Source: Naegleria lovaniensis
Taxonomy: Eukaryota > Heterolobosea > Eutetramitea > Acrasida > Naegleriidae
Length of the DNA: 64,000 bases
Direction: 5' to 3'
Assembly (NCBI RefSeq): GCF_003324165.1
Contig: NW_025407835.1
Location: forward strand, 1 to 64,000
The position numbers were made by a program, and so were the translations under genes. The stretch's first letter is position 1. Every line of letters begins with the position of its first letter. Below the pieces are notes generated by a model. The model had not been told where the DNA came from. It did not search any database and saw nothing but the letters and a program-made list of their open reading frames with translations. Shown piece by piece: positions 41,461 to 51,710 of this stretch.

Positions 41461-44400
41461 ATGATGAAATTTGTAAATACTCGGAAACCTTTTCGTTTCA
41501 GTAGCTGCAAAAGTTATCCGAGCCAACAATTACCATTCGTTTTTCATTCATCATCGGAATTAAAACAACAACAACACAAATATTACAATCAATCACTACT
41601 GGAAAATCATTCGCAAATCATACCCGGTAGCCAAAACAATCCATTTGACCTTCAACAACAGCTTCAAACTCAGAAATCGTTCATTTCAAAATTTCAGCCG
41701 AACACCAACAACAGCCAACAACAAAAAATAGTGAACACGAGCACTGGCACCAGTATCACTGACCTCTTCCCTTGTTCATCATTCTCAAACACGCACCACC
41801 ACAATTCCTCTGTTCTCATCATTCATAGCAACTCGTCTCTCTTTACATCATTTTCTTCCTCGTATTCTCATTGCCGACGATACTTTTCTCAAAGCCTTGT
41901 TGCAAAAAACATGCACACCTTTTACGAGATTTTACTTGTTCCCAATAATGAAGGGGAGACAACGATATCATTCTTTACCAATGGAAAGAGGTATGTGGAT
42001 GATACGAATTTGAAAAATTCAAATCTTTTTTTTAATTTTTGCACTAATTCTGTATTATTGCCAATCCATAACGACAATATGATGATGATAATACATGTAT
42101 ATTGCATGGCATTATCCATTATTAACAATGTAATATAACTATAACATACACAGATATCTATTCAATTGCTCGGAAAATTTAAATCGTTTCTGTACTGAAT
42201 GCGGAGTGCGTATATTCTCTGGATTGGATCATATTTTCATTCCACACATTTCCCCAACTTATTTGGGAGGTTTACCGGGAGCAATTATTACTGCCTCCGA
42301 ATTACAACCTACCAACAAAATTCACTTGTATGGGCCTCCAAATTTGTGGCATTATTTAACATCATTGAGACCATTTGTGAAAACTTCGACGAATTTCAGA
42401 ATTTTGTTGAACCAAATGATGGAACATCAACTCGATCAAGACTACATTTTGCATAGTGATGAAAATCTTACAGTGAGAGGATTACTTTTAAAAAGTGACC
42501 GTGCTTCAAGAGGAGATTATCATTCACATTTACAACACTGTGATTTTGGAGCACCATTTGTTTTACGAAATTCTGATGGAGGCTATCGACGACGCACGTC
42601 AAGTAATGTTGGACAATTATCTTGGGAATTTCTCTTCTCAGGCAAGAACCATGACCACAACAACAACAAAAATTCATCAAGCAGCAGCAGCAGCCATTCT
42701 CACAATGTAGACTTGTCACCCATGAAAAAGAAGCAAAAGAAGGAGAGCGATGCATGTTATTATAGCTTCAAAAATCGCTTGAATATTCAACCAGTGGGAG
42801 AATTTGAGATTACACAAACAGATACTCTCAAAGAAATGCTCAAACACATGTATCCAACAATGGCTGACTATTGCTTGTGCTTTTTGTGCAAGACTGCAGA
42901 TGTTGCAGGTAAATTCGATGCAGAAAAGGCCAAACAACTAGGCATTGTTGGAGTAGATCGAGGAAGACTTGTCAAAGGTGAAACCATCCAAGTGAATGGG
43001 CACACAATCAAACCTGAAGATATCATTAGTCCTATAACACCTGGCTCTGAAGTATTGATAATTAATTGCCCCAATGAGCATTACTTGCCAAGCTTGTTGT
43101 CAAACAAACACTTTGAAAAGTACATGAGCTCTGTAGTATCAGTGATACACTGCGTTCCTCATCGTATTCTCACAACTCCTGAATATCGAGAATTCATGGA
43201 CAAATTCAACAAGGAATGTGATCACGTTATTGTTAATGAAGACTCAACAAAGGATGCCTCATCATTTGTTTCCTCGTGCACCAATATCACCGAATTCAGT
43301 TTAGTGGATAAGGAATTGTTTACGCAATGTTTAACACCTAATTACAAGAATGACTCTGACTCGAATAGAGCTCAAGTCATTGAACAACATCCAAACTCGA
43401 AAGTATCATATGGAGAGAGCTTGACGAGGTATAATCTTATTCCTGTTCGATATAGAGGTTTGGACAACAGCAAAGTCTCATATATTCACAAAATTGATCC
43501 AGAAACAGTTGAGAAAACATTTTATCAAACTTACCCAACCATTGCCAAACATTTGACCGAATATAAGGAAAAAGTTGCCAAGGAGAGTGACCTAGATCAG
43601 ACATCAGCTCACCCACAAGCCAATATTTTAAAGCGTTGCAGCGATGAAGAGTTTGAAATTATTTTCTTGGGAACTGGCTCTTCCATTCCATCCAAGTACA
43701 GAAATGGTAAGTTATTTTTTTTGTCAAGCTCAAACCAAATGTTCATCATTTCTAAATATTTCAAAAATGTTCATATCTTTTATTCACACATAGTGACTGG
43801 AATTTTATTGAATTTGTTCGATAGGGGAGCAATTTTGTTTGACTGTGGTGAAGGAACATTGTCCCAAATTTACAGAGCGTGTGGAAAAGAAAAGGCAGAA
43901 ACCATTTTGAAAAATCTCAAATGTATTTGGATTTCTCACTTGCACGCTGACCATCACTTGGGGTTGGCCCACTTTTTAGAAGAACGTTCTGAATTAACCA
44001 ACGACAAGGTTGTAATAGTTGCTCAAAATCGTATCAAGGTTGCTCTCTCAGAATATATTTGTTGTTCCAGCGACACCAAGTTTGCCTTTGATTTTGTGCC
44101 AATGAAAAATATCACTCCAGATACGTACAGTCCAGATCAGATATTGATTGATCGTGTCTTTGCTCCTCTTGGCTTAAAATCAATGGTGAACGTACCAGTA
44201 GACCACACATGTAGTGAGGCGCATGGTATTGTTGTGACTCATCATAAAGGATGGAAAGTAGTATTTTCAGGAGATACAAGACCTTGCCAAAGACTCATAG
44301 ACGCTGGTAAAGACTGTACAGTGCTTATTCATGAGTCAACCTTTGAAGCATCACTTCTCCAAGATGCCATCACCAAGAAACATTCGTGCTCATTTGAGGC

Positions 44401-44671
44401 CATTCAAGTTGGTGAAAAGATGAACGCCTATCGAACCATCTTGACACACTTTTCACAACGATACTGTAAATTCCCAATTGTAGATTCACACGATTCAGAT
44501 TATGCTGTCAAAAACGTTGCAGTAGCACACGATTTAATGCGATTGAATGCCAAAAAGCTTCCCAAAATTCCTCGTGTGATGGAACTTTTGAAAGATTTCT
44601 GGTCCATCATTGAATTGGATGATTCTGCATTTATCAATAACCCAATCTCTGAAGATCAAGTGAATGACTAA
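41461..44671 (+). CDS. ELAC2: tRNase Z, long form (ELAC2-type)
   Basis: Exons 41461-41990, 42154-43706 and 43794-44671 give 986 residues; introns are 163 and 87 nt. Junction 1 rebuilds FTNGKRYLFNCSENLNRFC, the degenerate N-terminal metallo-beta-lactamase start, followed by GLDHIFIPHISPTYLGGLPG. Junction 2 rebuilds GSSIPSKYRNVTGILL. The C-terminal half carries the catalytic FDCGEGT and the metal motif HLHADHHLG, then VFSGDTRPC and THFSQRY. This is the endonuclease that removes tRNA 3' trailers in nucleus and mitochondria. The Gln/Ser-rich, weakly basic 150-residue leader could hold an organelle signal. A Ser/His insert sits near residue 320. Confidence 0.9.
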
Positions 44672-44951
44672 AAGGAAATTTGCAATGGAGCCATGTCTCC
44701 CTCGAATCGATGCTCTTCGTGGAAGTGAGAGAGCAACCCCAAGTTCCCACGTTTCGTTTTCGATTCCAATTTCACACACACAAGAAGGCAAATTCCACAC
44801 CAATTGCGATGGAGAAACCTTTTTCATCGATTTGCTGCATACAATAAAATTCACACCATCTTACTCTTCATCCATTCACACCATCTGTTTTACATTTTAT
44901 GAACGAAAAGGCCTTTCAATAAGACTTGCCTCCTTCCACTCCATCAGTCAA
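44672..44951. other. Leader region of the next membrane-protein gene
   Basis: 280 bp. The frame of the downstream protein is open back to an ATG at 44664 that overlaps the tRNase Z stop, but the intervening peptide is unlike a protein domain, so I treat it as untranslated. No other feature is seen. Confidence 0.4.
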
Positions 44952-47525
44952 ATGCCATCCAACGAAAAAATCAAAAAGAAAAAACGCAATCAAGCCAATT
45001 ACTACATTAATCTCTCCCCTACCACCACCACAGCAGAAGCCTTCTCTCGCATCAGCACTACTTTTCCAATTACAACAACAACGATCCAAATGTCCTTGTC
45101 ACCTCCCTCTCCAAGAACAGGTCGTTCCCGGAGTGATTCAGTGAGTAGTAATGCCAGTTCATCCTCCACTACTACTACGACTGCGACTCCATCATTACTC
45201 AATCCATCATCGATTAATCATTCATCATCATCGACTGGAAGAAAGAAAAAATCTTCTCGATCCGGATCGACGACGACGACGAGAAAAACATCTTCTTCTT
45301 CTTCGAATATCCATCCTACAAACAGTCATCATCATCAACCAAATAGAAATTCATCTGTGGCCACAGCATCACATGAATTTTCCACTGTGGCAGAATCCAA
45401 ATCGAAAAATCGAGAAGGTGTTGATTCGCAACATTACGAAACCTTTTCGAATATGAAATTTCACAACATGGATGAGGTTCAACCCTTACTTGATCAAGTA
45501 GAAATGGAAATGAATCAATTACGAATGACACGCACTCAATTCAAATTAAGCTGTAATTTGGTATTCAACATTATGGTCTTTATTTTGAATATGGTGTTTT
45601 TATGTTTATTGAGTTGTGTGTTGGCCTATGTCTTGTCACCCATTTATGTGAATCATGATATTCATGAATTTCAAGTTGGAGGAGCAAATTCTGTAGATTC
45701 TTCGAATGGAATTATTCCATTTTCTGCTGTTTCGATTGATGGTAATGGACATGTGTATCAGGGATTTGGAATGGGATTTTCATATTCGAGCGTTCAAACG
45801 AATTATTCTCAATCATGGACAGGTCAATTTCGAACGGTTTCGTTTTATCCAAATTTTGATTCCATTCTTGTAGTGAGACCAGAATATGATATGGAAACGA
45901 AACGCGTGATCTTATCGAGTTGGATTCTCAATGGAGGTAAACAACATGTTCAATCCAATTACAATTTCACAAATATGAAATTTATTCCAACTTTGATCGA
46001 TCAAGTATTTATTCATTGCATTCATCATGTGGTGACTGCTGAGATGCAACAAACAGTCACCATGCTTCATGTGAAAAATTCGGAAACGAATGAATTATGT
46101 CTCTATGTATTGATTGGACATGTCGAAAGTCAAACATCACATTCCTTTGTATTGGATCCAATTTTAATTTATAATTATACATTACCTTCTTTGAATGCGG
46201 AAGTGTGGAGTCATGAACGAATTTTGGCAAGTTCTTCGATGGCCATTATTCTTGGAAATGATTCTCAAAAAAAACAAGTTGGAATTGTTTCACATCGATT
46301 TGATGATCATACCTGTCGATATTATTTAATGGATGTACCAGAGACAACTCTTTCATTTCATATTACAACATCATCATCCAATCATTCTCATGAAGTGGAA
46401 ATTTCACAACTCACCTTACAAGGAATTTCATGTTATTCAGTCGATATAACCACTCTTCACATGGAAACAGAATCGACCAGCAATTCTATGAAATTACAGA
46501 AACATCTCAAGTTGAGTAATGATGACAAGAATGACTCATTACAAACCTTCTCACTTATTGCTACCGAGTCGATGGCCATTTTATTGAATGGAATTGAAAT
46601 GGAATCGACACAACCCATTCCAACATGCCGAAAGGGATATCAATTTTCTGAATTATCGAATGGATATCGACCTGATCTTGATATTCAAGTTAGAAGTATA
46701 TTGGGAGGAAAATTTATTTTTTCATGTTTGAACGATCATGATGGTTCCGTGTCCATGCTGTATGGCCAAATTATATTCAATAATCTGAAGAATAATTTTG
46801 ATATTGTCACGGGAACGAGTTTTTCAACTGTGATTCCTGGACGTGTCACTAATACTTGGCTTGTGCATTCCACGAAAAATGTGTTCGAGTCAGGTGTTAG
46901 AGAATATGATGTTTTTTTGACATATGAATATTTGGAGGAAATGAAAAGTATGACTACCATTCAGACAAGATCTTCATCAGAACCATTTCAAACTTTGTCA
47001 GAACTACGATCGTTTTATACGATCAAATGTACCACACCCACACAACGAACGCTCTCTCATGATGAATATCCAGTGTGTTCGACACCATTCAAACATCTCT
47101 CCTTTTCGTCACAAACCATTCAGTATGATATTAGCTCTATTAGCAAATTTGGAGTCTTGTTTACAACATTGAGCTCGTCGAATTTGTCACCCACCAAAAG
47201 AAATGGATTGGCGATGAGTGAACATCCACAACAAGAACAACATTCAAAGGACAATAAGTATTTCATACTATCGACAGAATTAGCGAATTGGCAAGGTGGA
47301 TACAAATGGATTGGAATTTGCATTTCTTCAGGAGTTTCATTTGGAAGTGTCAAAGTTGCTCAAAGAGGTCTTGTCACCTTCTCAAATATGCAACAGGAAT
47401 TAATTGAAGGATCTTCCTATTATGCAAATATTGATGGAAGTATTACTAGGAAAACCACGCCATGGTATATTGGATATGCATTGACGAAAAAACAATTGTA
47501 TATTGATTCGAGTTTTGTGAAATGA
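44952..47525 (+). CDS. Single-pass membrane protein with large extracytoplasmic domain
   Basis: 857 residues from the ATG at 44952; ATGs at 44664 and 45090 are also in frame and the true start is uncertain (45090, MSLSPPSPRTGRSR, is equally good). The first 170 residues are Ser/Thr/Lys-rich and probably cytosolic. One strong hydrophobic helix lies around residues 200-228 (NIMVFILNMVFLCLLSCVLA). The remaining 620 residues have many N-x-S/T sites and beta-rich segments such as FSAVSIDGNGHVYQGFGMGF. Without a signal peptide it would be type II, with the C-terminus outside. I do not recognise the family. Confidence 0.6.
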   Translation: MPSNEKIKKKKRNQANYYINLSPTTTTAEAFSRISTTFPITTTTIQMSLSPPSPRTGRSRSDSVSSNASSSSTTTTTATPSLLNPSSINHSSSSTGRKKKSSRSGSTTTTRKTSSSSSNIHPTNSHHHQPNRNSSVATASHEFSTVAESKSKNREGVDSQHYETFSNMKFHNMDEVQPLLDQVEMEMNQLRMTRTQFKLSCNLVFNIMVFILNMVFLCLLSCVLAYVLSPIYVNHDIHEFQVGGANSVDSSNGIIPFSAVSIDGNGHVYQGFGMGFSYSSVQTNYSQSWTGQFRTVSFYPNFDSILVVRPEYDMETKRVILSSWILNGGKQHVQSNYNFTNMKFIPTLIDQVFIHCIHHVVTAEMQQTVTMLHVKNSETNELCLYVLIGHVESQTSHSFVLDPILIYNYTLPSLNAEVWSHERILASSSMAIILGNDSQKKQVGIVSHRFDDHTCRYYLMDVPETTLSFHITTSSSNHSHEVEISQLTLQGISCYSVDITTLHMETESTSNSMKLQKHLKLSNDDKNDSLQTFSLIATESMAILLNGIEMESTQPIPTCRKGYQFSELSNGYRPDLDIQVRSILGGKFIFSCLNDHDGSVSMLYGQIIFNNLKNNFDIVTGTSFSTVIPGRVTNTWLVHSTKNVFESGVREYDVFLTYEYLEEMKSMTTIQTRSSSEPFQTLSELRSFYTIKCTTPTQRTLSHDEYPVCSTPFKHLSFSSQTIQYDISSISKFGVLFTTLSSSNLSPTKRNGLAMSEHPQQEQHSKDNKYFILSTELANWQGGYKWIGICISSGVSFGSVKVAQRGLVTFSNMQQELIEGSSYYANIDGSITRKTTPWYIGYALTKKQLYIDSSFVK

Positions 47526-47638
47526 AGAGATCATTTTCAACGTTGGTAAATTTGCCATCTGTCAACATTCGAGATCGGTTCAATGTAAATTTTCAAAGCT
47601 GAAATTCCATTTGGCGCCAAAAAAAACTACAAAAAAAA

Positions 47639-49441
47639 ATGAGCGATTCAGATGTTGCCGATCAAGCATTATCGGGAAGAGAAGATGTTTCCTCTTCTTC
47701 TTCTCGGCCTCAAGAAGAAGTCATGAGCCAAGATGTGGACCCGACACCCACTCCCACAGCTGATCCGAATGAGGATGCTCTTGGAAATGATGAAACACCA
47801 AATCATGAAAATTCGGAGGAACCTCAACAAGAAAATCATGAACGCGATCAGGAAGAGCCCGAAGACGACGAGGAAGGGTTTAAACCTTTTGACCCGAATG
47901 CCTCCATGAATGTTAGCAATATTGTAAATACTCAAATGAATGATACCATGGGAAGTATTATTTCTTCAGCGAATGCACTGCAAGGCATCAATGGAAATGA
48001 CTCTCCGAATGTCATCCAAGATGTAGAAGCATTGAGAGAGGAAGAAAATAGAAAGAAACGAGAGGAACATTTGAAAATGAAAATTCGTCAACTCAAGGAC
48101 GAGGAACAGTCATACTCTAAAATTAACCTTACTAATATTAATGCCAACTGGTTATACTTGATGAGAGAAAGTAAATTGAAAGAACTTAAGGACACGATTC
48201 AAATACAAGCTCAGGATCATGACCGATTGGTAGACAGAAAGAATGCAACCATTCAACTCATGTATCGTGAGTTGGATGAATCCGAAGAGCAGTATCGTTC
48301 CGCATTGAGAACTCACATGCAGCATATTGAGGAATTGTTGCAATTGCAAGATCAGCGTCTCACCATTCTCCATCAAGAGTTCAACAATGACTTGTATCTG
48401 TTAAAAAAGGAATATGAGGAAGAAATGGAAGAGTTGAGAATCAAGCACGAAGAGGAAATGAGAGAATGGGCAGAAATTACCAAAGAAATGGAAAAGCGAG
48501 AGGAAAAAACCAATGAAATCATGGAAATGGATTTTGCTCAAACCAAGGAAAAGGTAAAGAACCGATACCAAGAAGAGCTCATACAAATGGTTGGTAACAT
48601 GAATGATAAAATTGAAGAATACCGCCGCATCACCAAGCAAGAGAACAATGATCACTACGAATCCATGAATCAAAAATATAAGGACTATATCATTTTGAGA
48701 GAACGTGACAGCAGTTACATTGAAATTATCAAGAATCAAACGTATCAAATCAAAATGAAGGAGGAAGCTCTTGCTCACTGGAAAGCCAAATGGTTGAACA
48801 ATCTAAGGGAGTGTGAAGATCGAAACAACAAGCTCATCAAGGAGAAGGATCAACTCTCTCAACATTTCAAGGACCTTAAAAAGAAGATGAATGCCTTTAG
48901 AGACTCCGAAAAGAAGCGACTCACAGAACTAGTCAAAATGAGTAAGGATACCATCGATTCTCTGAATGAAAAGTTGGATAAAGCGTCACGAATCCTCAAG
49001 TTATCGGAAGTGAACAGAAGATATGAAACCGAGCGAGAGCGGTTGATTCCATTCGAAACCGAGTTGGAGAGCTCTGTGGCTTTGGCCTCCGTTGCCGAAT
49101 CTGCTATGGAAGACGTCATGGAAGGTGAGGAGAAGAATTTTACAGAGTCCGAGTGGCAACAACTCGATCGTTTCTACAAACGCTATAATAAGGTTCTTTT
49201 GGATAATTTAGCTTTGGAGCAAGAGAAGGAACACTTGGTAGATCAAAACAAAAAGCTTCGTGACATGTTGAAACAATATTTGGACGGTATTACGGTTAAC
49301 GAAGACGTTCTCAACAGTAGAAATCCTCTCTTAATTGTGGATCCATTAATTAAGGGACGATCCAACGAGGCAGGGGCCAAAGAGCTTGTTGTCGTTTCTG
49401 CCACAAGTAGGCAAGCAGAAAAAGTGAAAATAGGTAATTAA
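47639..49441 (+). CDS. DRC2: Dynein regulatory complex subunit 2-like (CCDC65)
   Basis: Single exon, 600 residues. About 115 acidic, Pro/Glu-rich residues precede a coiled coil that fills the rest. The block INANWLYLMRESKLKELKDT, then DHDRLVDRKNATIQLMYREL, then DESEEQYRSALRTHMQHIEE and LLQLQDQRLTILHQEFN follows the conserved DRC2/CCDC65 region (W..IMR..K..EL, RVvDRKdavIqsL, EAEEQY..ALRsHL). DRC2 pairs with DRC1 as the base of the nexin-dynein regulatory complex between axonemal doublets. Length is somewhat above the animal protein (about 480), mainly from the acidic leader. It supports a motile flagellum. The start is preceded by a poly-A run. Confidence 0.8.
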   Translation: MSDSDVADQALSGREDVSSSSSRPQEEVMSQDVDPTPTPTADPNEDALGNDETPNHENSEEPQQENHERDQEEPEDDEEGFKPFDPNASMNVSNIVNTQMNDTMGSIISSANALQGINGNDSPNVIQDVEALREEENRKKREEHLKMKIRQLKDEEQSYSKINLTNINANWLYLMRESKLKELKDTIQIQAQDHDRLVDRKNATIQLMYRELDESEEQYRSALRTHMQHIEELLQLQDQRLTILHQEFNNDLYLLKKEYEEEMEELRIKHEEEMREWAEITKEMEKREEKTNEIMEMDFAQTKEKVKNRYQEELIQMVGNMNDKIEEYRRITKQENNDHYESMNQKYKDYIILRERDSSYIEIIKNQTYQIKMKEEALAHWKAKWLNNLRECEDRNNKLIKEKDQLSQHFKDLKKKMNAFRDSEKKRLTELVKMSKDTIDSLNEKLDKASRILKLSEVNRRYETERERLIPFETELESSVALASVAESAMEDVMEGEEKNFTESEWQQLDRFYKRYNKVLLDNLALEQEKEHLVDQNKKLRDMLKQYLDGITVNEDVLNSRNPLLIVDPLIKGRSNEAGAKELVVVSATSRQAEKVKIGN

Positions 49442-49664
49442 GGGGAGAGTATGGTGTGAATCTAAGCTTAGATATGGAATGGTATAGCAGGCTTTTTTTG
49501 GAGGCAAATGGTAGGAGCAGTTCATTGTGAACGGATGGTTGGGCAGAGTCAATAGCAATGAGAGGAGATTTATGTTGTGCATGAAAATATATAGACAGCC
49601 CATACATTGTACTCCAATAAATCAAATAATTGTTGTTGCAGTTGCCCCGTGGAGAATCCATCTT

Positions 49665-51613
49665 CTACACACCATAGCCTTGTTGATCCATAATTTTCAT
49701 ATAACTCACACTATCGAGGAGCCACTTGCAAGTGACCGGTCGGTATCCAGTTTCTTGTTCAATCTGTTCTGCTTCCTCACGTGTCACATCATTGTCTGCA
49801 ATAATAATATTTTCATATTTAGATTTTTTAACTCGCTTAAACATGGTGCCATGGACGGTGCCGCCTCCAAAGGTCACCAAGTCTGTGAGTTCTTTTTTTG
49901 ATGGATTCTTAGACTTGGCATTAAATGTACCATGAAAATGCACTCTATAGTTGAAGAATAGGCGATTATTTCCATTGGCAATACTTTTCCTTGCTTCAGC
50001 TGGAGAATTGTGTTTAATAGTCACATCTCCCAATGCACAAAAATCCTCCTCACTCACATGACACTTGGCCTTAAGGACTGCGTCCAACCATTCCGTTCCA
50101 ACAATCCACACTCCAGAAACGACACCAACACAATACTTGATCGTTCTTCTTGCAAGTCTGTTCTCATCTAGTGGTGAAATCAAATGAGTGACTTCATCCG
50201 TGAATTCGCTTCTCACGTCACCACCCAAATACTTTGCTGCTTTTTCTAATTTTTCTTTTGCTTCCGTACTTAGATTAGTTCCACACAGGCACAAACGTTT
50301 TGCCTTTGAACTTCTATGAGATACTCTCTTTGAAGATTGTGATCCTACAGAGAGTTGTGTTTGCTGAGTTGGCTGAGTATTTACATGTTGTAACTGTTGT
50401 AAAATTCCAGCTGCCGTACTAACACTTGCTGATATGGTTACAGGCGTTGTTTCATTATGTACAAAAGTGGAGAGGAAAGGATATTTTTCGTGTGAAAATC
50501 CAAAAACTCCATACGAGTCATTGAGATCGGAAAGGAGCTCTTCCAATTGAGAGAGCTTCATTCTTTTAGCGGTCAATTGTTCATCAACATGCCGTAATTG
50601 ATCATGGACAGAGGTCTTGTCATCTTCCATGAAATCGTCAGAAGGAATAACAATGGCTCCAATCGATGCTGTTGACGAGTCTGAAATATTTCCATCCTGT
50701 GGTTGTGAGGTTCTAGAGGCTGCTGTTCCTTTTCTGTGAAATCTTCTCTTTTTTCCTGTTGTGACAGAGCTTGTTGTTGCTGTAGATCCAGAATTGTAAA
50801 TGTTATTGACTGATGTTTTTCTTCCAGTATTTGCTGGAGTTTTGTTGGACGCCGATGCTGTTGCTTTGGTCGGATCAGGATACATGGAGCACAATTCTTC
50901 ATAGGTATTTCCCATAGAGATGGAGGGGGTTGTTTCCATTGAATTGGCTGTTGAAGTATGACTTGATCCGAATTGTTCCATGGTTTGATCGAATTTTCGT
51001 TTAAATTTATGAAATTCCTCGACAAGATTGGTCAATGATTGCATGGGCATGAGATGTCTCTTGGTGAGAATGGGTGTTTTACATAGAGGACATTCTTTTT
51101 TAATTTTCATTCCTTGTTCAATACAGTCATAGCAAAACAAGTGACTACAATGAGTAGCCGTTGGTTCTTTCCAAACTTCCAAACTATTTGGTGTGATCAG
51201 AGAAAATAAGTATTGTAATATTGCATGTAAATGATGAGGATTAAATATTCAACAAGAAACAAATTTAAAATATATTTGATTTTTCCAAAATAAAATTGAA
51301 ATCAAGAAGACGTTGATGAAAAAATCATCCCGAAATGCCAACGAAAGTAACACTAAACATACCATATAGCACATCGTAACTCTCTTTCAAAATTATCAAA
51401 ATCAGATTGTTTCAATGGAAATATCATGTTAGTAGAGTGGATGGCTTCGGAGTGGGTAGATTTTCGGGAAGATGGCTCATTCTTTGACAAGGGTGGAGTT
51501 GGATATGAATCCGAGGGTGCCAACGAGTTCTCATCATCGGCAAGATCCATTCTCATGGAATCCGAGAAGTTTTGAGATGGACAAATTGTTTCTGATGATT
51601 TCTTTCTGGGCAT
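49665..51613 (-). CDS. BRCA1/BARD1-like RING and tandem-BRCT protein
   Basis: Exons 51613-51363 and 51183-49665 give 589 residues. The 179-nt intron splits the second RING cysteine (TG|T); joining gives LRCAICLEVWKEPTATHC, then SHLFCYDCIEQGMKIKKECP and LCKTPI, a full C3HC4 RING of BRCA1 style. The middle is Ser/Thr/Gln-rich with a short coiled coil (DQLRHVDEQLTAKRMKLSQL). Two BRCT units end the protein: one around KLEKAAKYLGGDVRSEFTDE with SGVWIVGTEWLDAVL, the other with LVTFGGGTVHGT and RPVTCKWLLDSVSY. The likely role is an E3 ubiquitin ligase in DNA-damage response. BRCA1 versus BARD1 cannot be settled; no ankyrin repeats are present. The frame extends to 51664 but has no ATG before 51613. 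Confidence 0.8.
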
Positions 51614-51710
51614 TTTTTGAATTCTTTTTTTTGGCCAACTTAAAATTGTTTTGAGCCTCAACACAATTTATTGATTCTTAATAGAGCTAGTATTACAACT
51701 CTTTAACAAC

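Noticed and set aside
44664-44951. Start of the membrane protein at 44664
   Set aside because: Overlaps the tRNase Z stop and encodes a peptide without protein-like features; later in-frame ATGs are preferred.
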